Below, piece after piece: positions 11,270 to 23,200 of a stretch of 64,000 bases of DNA. Both the position numbers and the translations under genes were made by a program. Numbering within the stretch: the stretch's first letter is position 1; each line of letters opens with the position of its first letter. A model generated the notes under the pieces. That model searched no databases, was not told the origin of the DNA, and saw only the letters and a program-made list of their open reading frames with translations. This stretch comes from Bemisia tabaci (lineage: Eukaryota > Arthropoda > Insecta > Hemiptera > Aleyrodidae): positions 19,641,131-19,705,130 of the forward strand of contig NC_092795.1 of the NCBI RefSeq assembly GCF_918797505.1, in the 5' to 3' direction.

Positions 11270-14200
11270 GTAAGTACCTTATCTTACCGTGGTGTTTTAT
11301 CTGTACAATGCAAGACTTTTTGGTTTTGCAGTGCTTTGAGGTTTATCGAGCACTCCGTTTCTCAATCCCTACAAAAAGAATTCAGTCAGCTCTGAAAAAA
11401 AGTTGCCGTGGAAACCGAACTATTAAGCAAAAATGGATCGAGAAATTCGGTTGTCTGGCGATTTAATTCTTCAGTCAGTGCGCATCGGTTGATTGAACAC
11501 GTGATCGGTGCGGTTCTTAAAGGAAACATATTTACGAGATGTTGAGACTTTTAGCCAACGTGCGTAAAAAATATCATGCTTAAGATGCTGATAAACAAAT
11601 TGTGCTTAGTGTGTGAGCTTGTTTCCTCTGTCTAATGAGATTTCAGCTTTAAGCTGAATTTTTGTTTACGCACGTTGGCTAAAAAGACTCCAACATCTCG
11701 TCTTTACGACTCGTGCGTTTACCGCAATTGATTGGTGAACATATTTATACTAAAAGGAACTATGTCTCCGGTTTGCGTGTAACATAGTTCCTTTTGGTAA
11801 AAATACGTCCAAATATAAGCAGGCAACCACCAGAAAAATGGGTAATTGGTTAAAAATGTATACATTTCTTCTGTAGTGTGTGCCAATTATTATTCAGTGT
11901 TTAATTTTCGCTGCGTGCCGAGTTCCTCAAACAGTCCGTCTCTGATTTTAGAGAGCAGGGCCTTCTTCCAGTACGAAAACCCACGTCCTGGTTGGGCCTC
12001 AGAGAAAATGACGAAACGGCAATTAGTTAGCGACCATGGGTGTCGAAGGGGTGAGCAGGAGCAGGAAATTGGAAACGAAACGTATCGTGGTTGATTGGTG
12101 AGCTAGCGGCGCACAATGGTAGAAATTTAAAATGTAATTCCAAAGTGCACGGAGAAAAAATCTTCGTGCATGGGACCGAAGTTTAGGTCATTGATCTCTG
12201 AAGTTTTCGATGAGATGAAACATCGAGGTTTGATCACACATCTGAAACTTCAGTTCTTACATCTAAAGTACTTAGGTTTGCACATCGTTCCATACGAAAA
12301 ACGTCCGGTTGCCTCACAGCTGACGAACGGCAGATTAGTTAGAGACATGAGTGTCAGAAGGTGTGATCAAACCGAAGCTAGGATATTGAAACGATGTATC
12401 GTGGTTGAATGGTGAGCTATCAGCGACCAATGACGTAAAATTGGTACAGATGTTCTTCTCCGTGTGTATCGGACTTTATGATTTACCCCCTATTCTTGCT
12501 TCGTAAAGTTTCAAGGAAGACACGATGTGTCTCCAGTTGTGGTTGAAATCAACCACAAGCTACGGAAGAGCTTTTAGAATTGAGGCCTTAACGAATAAGG
12601 AGCACCGAGCGCATTCCTGCTCGCCAAAGAGCCCACCTTCATATCCTCTCTATTCTAGTAAAATCATTTTTAAGACGCTCGATGACAAGGGGTGAGGAAG
12701 TGGATTAAGTAGATTGATGGGCTAGAGTCAGGACGGGGAGTTCTAAGTCCGATTTTGATTCGCTGTTTTAGTTGATGAGATATTTTTTTTATCTGTTTTA
12801 ATTATTAATTTTCTTTTGTCAATTTCAATTTGTTTCGTCCTAGCGATTTCGACGATTCCGCTGGCCGCGAGGCGGCCTTTGGGTGCGCGCAGCACCCCGG
12901 GGGTTGGGCCGCGTGGCGGCCAGGGGCGGAGCCACCTAGTTCAATGCTAAAGGGATTCGAACCCAGGACATATCGATCTAGAGTTAGACGAGTTAACCCC
13001 CGGGTCAATCTGGTGGCTTTCTAATCACTTTTATGGCGAGGACTCCACTCAGCGGCTAATAATTCATATACGATTTTGAAAATTACGATTTTTCAATGAT
13101 GCTTTGGAAGTCTACATAATCTTAAAACCTATAGATACGGTAAAAGTATGGGCATCTGCTGACAAATAATCAGGAAAAGCTCCAATGAAGCTCATTTTCA
13201 GAGGCACAAATCTACGCAAGCTCTGCATCTTTGTTTTCTAGGATACAGTATGGAACAACTTACGTGCCACAATTGGACGATTTCTATCAAACGGAACTAA
13301 AGCACCTATTGAGTTCTTTTGAGGAATTGAATCCGGATAGCGGTTCTGTCAAAACCTAAGCGCATGGAAAAGCATTGCGATTGGACGAATGCTCGACGCT
13401 GATTCAGCAGCCAATCAAACTCTACGCAGCTCCTGCACCTATGGTCGCTAGGTCCGTTGGATAGAACATTACGCCAATTGTTGCATATTCCAAGAAATGA
13501 AGGAACTTCTATGATTTTTAGCCACCAAGAAACAATTTTTTACCCTCTGTGCGGCGCAGGGAGGCCACAGGGAGGATCCCGGGACTCGGGGCGCGGGCGG
13601 TCTCGTCGGAGGATGTCGTGTCTTGTCACGGTCTACCGCGCTTTGATTGGAAAATTGGCCCCCTCGCCCCTCCTCTCGTGTCAATATTAGCCCGTCATTT
13701 TTGTCCGTCGCGTTTGGCACGTGAAAGTTCATGCCATTGATGGATTGCTCACAGTCAAGCGATCTCCTTTATTTCCCACTGCCAAAAAACATCGATGAAA
13801 CAAACATCCGGCAGAAATGAGAGTCATAAACTCGGACGTGTTTTGACCCGCATAATTTGATTTTCGGATGTTTTTTAAGTCGAAATTATCTTGTATTCGG
13901 TAAAAGTATAAATGTGATACACAAATACACTAAAGCAGCCCGAATCATTCAACCAAAAATCAAGAGAGAGACACACAAGCCAGACGCACATCAAGAAGAC
14001 TTCGGTTGCGGTTGGAGGGGGGGTGAAACCCCTAGACGTCCAGGCTTGGTTTGTGTTTTTAGCACATGGAAAAAACACATTGTAGCTAGAGTCCAGACTC
14101 TTGAAAACATTGACAAGAAAAAATACTCTTGATTCAATCAGAGTTTAAGCGTAAGTCAAAAGGAAATCCGCTCAAATTAAAAGGCTTGGTTCTTGATTTA

Positions 14201-17200
14201 AGCTTAAATTCTGATTGAATCAAGAGTATTTTTTCTTGTCGACGTTTTTAAGAGTCTGTGACTCTAGATCCAATGTGTGTTTTTTTTCCAGTGTTCGAGA
14301 GGAGGTTGAACACCCTAACGTTCTAGCTCTGTGTTTGTGTTTTAGCCATGTACCGTTTATTGTTATTAGTATAAATATTGATTTAAGTCTCCTAGAGGAT
14401 TTCGAAAAAAAAGAGCCTAAAATTAAAAAAAAATCCTCATGATTTTATGGCTCAAAAGCAGTTCATTACTTTTTGCTCTGTGAATTCTTACTCGCATGCA
14501 GTCATGCCATGTGTTTAAACGGAGAGACCAACGATCTATCCACAAGTTTTATACTCCCATGTTCTCAAACATTGCGCTCTGATGAGCAGATTTTCACGCA
14601 CCGGTATGCAATCACCATAAAATTTTCATCATCCAGGACGCCATGCAAGACATACCAGCTGTCAGAACAAAAGCGCTGCAAATGTAGCTTCAACCTTTCG
14701 TCTTACTCTTCAAGCATAGTGTGCCCGAGGATGGTGACCACTGCGCACAAATCATACACCGAACAAGTCCACGATTTTGATGATCCCCTAAATGCATACG
14801 CGCGGGTGGACTTCAGATGTCTTGAGAAAATGCCCAGGTTAGGTTTTAAAATCGATTCATGGAGTGATTCGGCTAGATTACAAGTCAATTTTCTGATGAC
14901 CCGTAAGGTTATGAAGAATACTCGCAGGACAAGGCTCATGAAATAATGATTATGAGAGGTTCTGACATCAACTGTTTCATTTTTTGTGTGCAATGACCTT
15001 TCTCGATCTGAGCTTGTCGATTGAGTCGTGAAGAATATTTTCACGGGTACTACTACACGCATCTCAATCTGTATGTCCTTCACGCACTGTCAGTAATCGC
15101 CACTAGCATTTTTTTTATTTTTCCAACTTGCCAATAAGTAACGCAAATAAATTGATGACACTTCTTCCTCGTCTGACACTTTCGCACCGATGCTTCACGC
15201 TTCGACCGAAATCTACAACCAATCATCGTCGCTCCTCTGACGTAAGGGCGTATCTCGATTTCCGCATGAACCCCAGATAGCATGGATTTATATGTGAAAC
15301 AAGGCTCACGAGAAAATTGAGGTACGCCCTTACGTCAGAAGGGCGATGTCATGTGGCCTATGTGAAATTGCATATGAAAGTGTAGACGGTAGGCACGATA
15401 GCCCACGCAAGTGATAAAATACTTACATTTGATATCCTCGATGTCATAGTGTTGCCAGGTGTTTGAAATGTAATGACTTCATGGTTGAAAAATGCATTTT
15501 ATACTACCAGAAAGACCTTTGGAAGGACGAAGAGACTTTGAATGATACAGCTCTATTGACCGTCTGCTTCTCGCTATTTCTACTTCCGTAGACACGACTG
15601 ACCCTGGTCTGTCTACACTTTCAAAGGATGGATCAGAGATATCGTCAGATATCGTCGAATGGGTATTTTGAAATAGCAGGACTGCTGGCCATCCAAAAGA
15701 CTCGAAAAAAATTTCGGGCGATTTTAAGAGATTTGAGAAGAGGGAGAAAGCATAAAATGAGTCCATAGCGTAAGGATTTTAGACTTTTAAAGCTCATGAA
15801 CACCCAAAACAAAAATTCGGCGATTTTTTTCGTAGGAATGTCACCAGAATATATTAGAAAGAAGGAGAGAATCAGGGGATTTTGAAGTGACATTTTGATA
15901 TACCAACCATGACCGTAGCCCACCAAGAATCGTTTTATGGGAGGATCTCTGGTTAAAAATTATTTAGGGGGGAGTCCATATGTAACAAATTCCTGAAAAT
16001 CAAGAAAAATGGCGTTCTTTTGGAAGATCATCCGGTTAAGGGGGATCCAGACCCCAACTCCCCCCCTTCCCCTCCCGGTTACGCTAAGTCCTGATAATGA
16101 TTCTAGACGAGAATTAAGTCAATCACGGCTGTGGCTTGCAATGTTTTCAAAGGAAGGAAACAACATACTCTTTCATATACAATTTTGCTTTTTAAAATGG
16201 CCACTCAAAATCCATCGAGTGGACATGAAGGAGGAGATAGTTTAGCAGACATTATTTTGACGATTAAAAACATTGAATCTTATTCGAATAGACAAAAAAT
16301 GCAAAAACCTCACGAGAGAACACTTTAATTGCCAGACATAACCGGGGAACAAAGTCTGCTCAATGTCAAAGACAGGGGCAACCTAATTCCACCAGTCTCC
16401 CGTCGCAACACTTTACTCGGCTGTTATTTATAACAGACTCCGCTTCTACCTGATTCTCGGGGGACACCACGGTATTGAGCCAAGGTTGGCAGAGCGCTCT
16501 TGAAACGGATCCTCCGGTGAGAGTCCGCGGTCAGGGAAGTTCTTGGCGAGGATCGGCATCCGTGCTTCGGAAGCGCCTTCGTTCTCATGTCGTTGTATCG
16601 AAGGAGGGTCCTTTACGCTCGTTTCTTTCGCACAAGTTTGATATATCGTGTCTCGAGTAACTGCCGCTGCTCCCCGTAACAGAATCCAGTTCGAGCATGG
16701 GACATGGGACAAGTGAGGCCACTTAAAAAATCCCCAGATTTTTCAGGAGGCTCCTTTGCTTTCTGGCGAGCCGCCTCCTAGATTCGACTTCCGAGTCAAG
16801 AACATTCAGTAGGAGGAGAAATGATGCCGCGTTGCGCTTGTGTGAGTCTGGAGATGAGCGTGGGAACCCCAAGGGCTTTTTTTTTATCCGTGGAACGCAT
16901 GGATCGCGATGATAGTGGTTCGGGCTGGTTCAACCAGCCTGAACCAACCTCAACCTACCTCGGAAGAGTGGTCCAAGCGTTCCACTGGAACACATGGAAC
17001 GCACTGGATCGCGCCAGTGGAACGCGATAAAAAAGTGATGCGTTCCGTTGTGGTCCTCTGTGGTTCGGATAAAAAAAATCCCTCCCGAGCAGCAGCCATG
17101 AATTTAAGTGGTTGTATACAGGATTCGGCTGATCAGTCCCTAAGAAATTATTTTCAAGTCGAAGTTAGTAAAGTTAGTCAAAGCCATTGTTTCAGATCAA

Positions 17201-20200
17201 TGAATCGTGTATTACGAGAACTCTGAAAAAGAGTTACGGGCTATAGACATACCGTCCGTTCCGGGTGCTGGAGCCGTACATTCGACTGTTGCGGGTGCTA
17301 CACCCGGAACTTTCGGCGTCTGAGCCCGGAACTTGGATGGTATGACTGTATAGCCCGTAAGTACGGCTTCTACGGCTTGAGTTTTTTTTTCAGTGAAAGA
17401 AAGACAAATTTTTGCAGTGATATAGCCAGCTTTGGAGAAATGAAAATGATTCATTTCAAACGCTTAGTACTACAAGTGTAAGTTATGAACGGGCATCTAC
17501 AGCAATTTTACCACTTTTTGCAATAAGAAACTACTAATCCTGGCTTATCCTCAAAAGCAGACATCTGCATAGGAAAGCTAATGAACTTCATGTCATTTCT
17601 TAAAGAAGTCGGAAGTAGTAAAGCTTCTCATTTCAAAAAGAAGTTTAGGTTGAGCGGTTTGCCAATCGAGTTCTTCAAAGTAAATCCTGTTTTCCATACA
17701 GACAGCTCAATACTTCACTGAAAATCAGCGATTGTGAGCAAAAGCTGTGCTTCCTGCGTGAAAAAAACGTCTACGCTTTGGAGAGCCCACGACGCTGGAC
17801 CAGGGATTTAAGAGATAATTTTCCTGTTCCCAAGAACGGGAACTCAATCTGCTTTCCCGGGAAACTTTGATAGAGAGCATACATACCTACTTCCACACTT
17901 TTACTCGGTGATCAACTGATCGTTTTCACTTTGGAGAGCCACCGGAATCGCTCCTAGTACTTTTTTATTCTCTTTTCCGGAATGTAACTTTCCCGGAAAA
18001 CTTTGATCCCTACGCTGGCGCCCTCTAAAATACTGCGTTTCTATTTTCCGATGGAGCGAGGCGCGGAATCCAAGACGCATGATGCCATTGCGGACTCAAA
18101 TCATGTCGAGGAGTCACGAGACACAATTTAAAACTGCAGCGCACTCCCTCAGAGACACCGCTGAGTCGGCTATGATTTGCAGTGGGCATAAAGATGCCTC
18201 TCTCAAAATATCTTCATCGGCCACAGCGATGAATCTCAAAGAGTACCGACCTTTACCATTAGCTCGTATATTTCGTACGCAGATTAGAAACTCATTCTCT
18301 TTCAACAAACACGTTGTACGTAGCATTCCTAACTTAATTTCATCCGGTGACGTATACTATACTGCCGTGCTAAGGAAGAACGCCGTATGAACATTCGAGA
18401 GTTGCCAAATTTCCCTCGATAAAACATGTATTATTGACGACATTCATACATATGTTCCCTCGAAATTTTTGGATGTTTTAGATTAAATTGCGTGCAAAAT
18501 TGTCTGAAAATTTTGGAAAATAATAATAGCAATTTTCCCAGTAAATTCGGTATTTATCGGAGGAAACTTGGCAACGTCTGAAGGCTCATACGGCGTTCTT
18601 CCTTAGCACGGCAGTATACTGCCCTGCTACGGGAGACAGCAGTAAGTACTTTTCGGTTTGAACCTTCAAGCATATAAAGATTTGCGCTGATCGTGGCTCA
18701 TATTTAAGCGCATTTGCTGTTGTCATCCGTAACCTGACAGTGCAATGCCATTGCTGCGAATCGAACTGCAAGCCTAGTATCTTCCCGATCTAACTTCGCG
18801 CTTCGGGACTTTTATGAGTGAAATTTTAGATCCTTACAACCTTGAAATTTTCCGAGTTTCGATGATTACCACTTTTCTCTGGATGAGTGGCCTGCAAGTT
18901 TTATGAGCATTGCGCATTTTATTAATTTTTAAGGGCAGCTGCGCAGTTTTCCCAGCCTCGCGTAGTCTTATTCGAACGCAGACTCAGAATCAGTTCTCTA
19001 TGGGCTGTAATTCATACTCGGGTCACGTTTCTGATATTTTAATAGTTAGTGAAAGGGTCTAATTTTATGATGTCAAACTAGTCTAATTTTATGAAGTAAT
19101 GCATCTTAATCATTTACGACATGTTTTTCGATCATGATCCACATTTTTTGAATTTTCCTGTAGTTGAAGTGTCACATTCAGTGTTTTCGTTTTTTAATCC
19201 TTTTTGTTGATTCCTCTTTATAGAAATGTAATGTAGAATATGTGGAAGGTCAATGGTCAAATTACTAGGCATTTTGTCAAATGCTCAAGCAGTTAATCGA
19301 ATTTTGCAGACTTGCAGAATTTGCAAGTTTTCAAGGAAGAGCTTTTGATTTTTCAATATTTGGAATGTAAACATTGATCAAACCACAAATTGTTATTCTA
19401 GTTACACCGATTAGATCTCGACACCGTTTAAATCTGAAAGACAAAATTAAATTGAATACCTAAAAATGTCGAGGTTAATGTTTAATTATTAAACGTATCC
19501 CAAAAATTATTATCGGAATATGCACATATGTTATCGGGATTTGCCGGTAACACATAGAAAATATTGGCACGTCTGGGTATTTAACAAAAATTCTGATTTG
19601 ACTATCAGCTTTCGACTTATTGTATACTTTTCGGCCATTTTTGATAAGGGTGATTTAGTATAAATTAAACCAATTCCAGTTTCTCACTTCTAAAGCGGCC
19701 TCCTTGGGCTTTTTTGAACGCACTCAAAACGCAATCTTGGACCTCACTGCACTATCATAATACTTAGGGGAACGTTGAGTAACACGAAACCAATTTACAG
19801 GTCCGCTACAAACGAGCCAAACGACCAAGGGCGAAAGGGAAACTTGGAGCCAATACGCTTGCACGTTTGAAAAACTGCTTGGCAACCCGATAAATGTCGC
19901 ATGGTAGGGGTGGCAGGATGAGGATTCATTGCTCATGGCTCATGTCTCATGGCGACCAGACATATCGTCGCTCCTTTGACGTAAGGGCGTATCTCATTTT
20001 CCACGTGAGCCCTGTCTCCCATATAACTCCATGCATTCCAGGACTCATGCGGAAATCGAAATACGCCCTTACGACAGAGGAGCGACGATATTAATGGCAA
20101 CAGGAGCCGGAGGGACCCAGACCCACTGCTCCAGACTCGAGCGCCACCCGCCACCGTGCACAGGAAATGAGGATCCTTGGTCATACCCTTAGACTCTTCT

Positions 20201-23200
20201 TCAATTTACGCCATCGGAATATGAATTAGTGCTCGCCCGAGGAGAGTCCCTCCCCCCACCCCCGCCCTGTCACTCTCCGACCACACTGAAAAGCGCCTCC
20301 GTCCGTTTTCATAGACTCAAAGCGAGAAAAGAAAGGGGCTCGAGGACAAATTATTAATCGGAATATTTCGTTCGATGTTTCCCTTTGATATTTTTTTTAA
20401 AAAAATGATGATACGCACAGCAGTGACAATTTTCGACTGAAAATTTAGAGATAGAAGGAATCCCTGTTGGAAACATCAGCGTAAAATTCAGTGTATTACT
20501 CATTCAGTGGCTTGATTATTGAAATTGATAGACAAAGCTATGGTCAAAGAGGACGAAAGGGACGTAAAGGGGTCCTATTGCGGTGGAAGCGAAATCCCTG
20601 TTCGAAACATCAGAGTAAAATTCAGTGTATAACTCGCTCAGTAGGCCGATTATTGAAATTGATAGACGAAGCTATAGACAAAAAAGACAAAAGGGACATT
20701 AAGGTATCATATTGGTGGAATCGAGTGGATGCAATGGACAAAGACTATATCTCTTGGTTTCTCCATTTTCTGTCCGCGTAATCGACGTCTCACGCGGGTA
20801 GTGGTGATGAGTCGAGTGAAACTGTCGAAGAAAAGAGAAAGGATGACGCGGAGGGAGCACCGATTTTATTTCTTGTTCGCCGTCGCGATAGTGCGTCATA
20901 ACCAATGATGGGCCATTGTCGTGACCTTTAGATTAACGCTTGAATTTTCCGAGCATCCAGCGTAGATGTCAGATTTGGGTGGGAGCAAGGCATCATGGAT
21001 TCAAACGTCTCCGTAAAATAGGAAGAAATGTAAATTCACGCAGTCATTAACACAAGCTGATCAATTCCATGGATCCAATAATCTACGCCTGTTACGATTT
21101 AAATTTTAAGGGCTTTTCTCGAACGTGGGATTTATTTATACAGGTATCAACAACCAAAGGCACTATCTTGTACCTGGCTGTTTTTGTCATCAATCCTTCG
21201 CCTCTAAATGTAATCTGGTGTATCGTCCTGCCATAAGGTTAATCTTAGAAATTAAATGTCATAAGCAATTAGTTTGTTTATATGTGACATTTGAGTCTCT
21301 ATGGGTTTTTGACCAAAAACTGGTGTTTTCTGGATCGAATACTTTGGTGTTTCACACAACTCACAGCTCGATCCTTTCAACCGCAGTCTTTCTTTCTCAG
21401 TGCAAGAACTCCATAATTGGTAAATAAATGCGCTGATATTTAAAAAACCGCTTATTCGGTGCTTCTTTGCTTCCCAGACGAAAGAATGTAACTCCAATCC
21501 AAAGTTAACAAATTGGCTGCAACAATTCAATTTTATACAGGAATAAACCTGTGCAATTTTTGTCCAAATTTTTTTGATTTTTGCATGATATCGGAAGAAT
21601 AATCAGTAAGATTTTCAGTTAGAAATGCCCAAGATTCCCCAGTTAAAATCGCAATCTGCGATTGCAAATTTGGCAACATTGAAATGTATTTACTTTCTTT
21701 ACGTCGATGTGTCGAGGTCCGTAGGTCCTCGCGCCCTTCGCCGCGGCGGTGCGGCAACCCGCAACTGTCCGTCATGGTGGTTGTACCGCATCCCCCCCAC
21801 CCTCTCCCTCCTAATGTTGCTCGATAGATATCACCTTTGTCTTTTGTTTCAATTTTATGCACCATTCGACGTGATCATACTTTAAACTGCCCCCCTCCCC
21901 CCGATCCCATCAACGCGTTTAGGCCCCCCCCCCCCCCCGGTCGCCCGTTGCGTCGCCTTGTCGCATTAAGTAATTTTTTCCTCGCGGTTGCCATCTATGA
22001 TAAATTTCCGTGTTTTAAAGTGGCATCCCATGTGTTGAAAAGTCGATACCCAATGTTAATGTGTCGTACAACTTTCACAGTTTTATCTCGCAAGGATCAC
22101 AAGGTTTCAACCCTTACAGTTTTATTTATATTAACTCATTGACCATTGAATCGTTCTAAAATATGCCTTGGTACCACTTTAATGACATATATCCGTGCTA
22201 ATCAACTGTATTTTATTTCTTTCAGGAAACTGGGGTTACCACAGGCAAGGATCCTGCCAAGCTGGTCTTGGCGCCTCCATCTCGAAGGTACGTTATTACT
22301 AAATTTGCTTCAATTATACGAAATATAAGAAACTAAAATATCTTCATAGATAGAGAAATTTGTTTCCATTCTCCTCGTAAATTTTTAGAGTGTACTCGAG
22401 TATTTTTCTCATTTTTTCGTCTTTTTCCTACACTGAAAAAAAATGTGATCGGCTCGAGCATGATGCGATTCTCGAATTTGCCGCCAAGATTTTTTTAATT
22501 TTTGATTCAAGCTCGATTTTTCTTGAAACAAAGAAAACAAGGCTTGGGTTAAGCAAAAAAGTAGTTAAATTAAGCAGCAAAATTCTTGATTCAAGAAAAA
22601 ATACTTCTTGGCGGCAAATGTAAGATTCTTTTTTTTTTCAGTGTACCTTTTTGAGCTGGACACGTACTCAAAATTAGAAGAAAACATGCAATCCTACGTT
22701 TTCCTCCCCTTCTCCCACGCGTGGTCACGTAATTCACGCCGAGAAATTTTTTAAAAAAAAGCTTTAAGACTAAAAATTCATCCACACTGGAAAAAAAAAC
22801 ACATTGAATCTAGAGTCCAGACTCTTGAAAACATTGACAAGAAAAAATACTCTTGATTCAATAAGATTTTTGCTTAAATCAAAAGGAAATCCGCTCAAAT
22901 TACAAGGCTTGGTTCTTGATTTAAGCAAAAATCCGATTGAATCAAGATTATTTTTTCTTGTCGATGTTTTAAGAGTCTGGACTCTAGATCCAATGTGATT
23001 TTTTTTTTTTTTCCAGTGTACGGTTGTATAGAACCCATCATTTTGAATGCAAGCTAGGTATGGAGGACATTCAGGTAGCGTGTGAGCGATGAACGTTGAG
23101 TGTCGCATGTCGTCGCCCTTTTGGCGTAAGGGCGTATTTCAATTTCGACGTGAGCCCTGTATCACATGCAAACCCATGCTTTTTGGGGCTCATGCGGGAT

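Larger units (their letters stand above)
11270..22225 (+). other. Large intron between integrin exons a and b
   Basis: Bounded by GTAAGT and ttcag, 10.96 kb. It holds a SINE-like insertion, at least eight foldback or inverted-repeat elements, a 134-bp tandem duplication and several GC-rich blocks of unknown origin (13540-13720, 16440-16700, 21700-21960). Other parts, such as 15480-16330 and 18780-19730, show nothing I recognise. Confidence 0.8.

Noticed and set aside
14473..14946. 157-codon plus-strand frame
   Set aside because: No domain, no splice support and a competing 126-codon frame on the other strand; probably chance.
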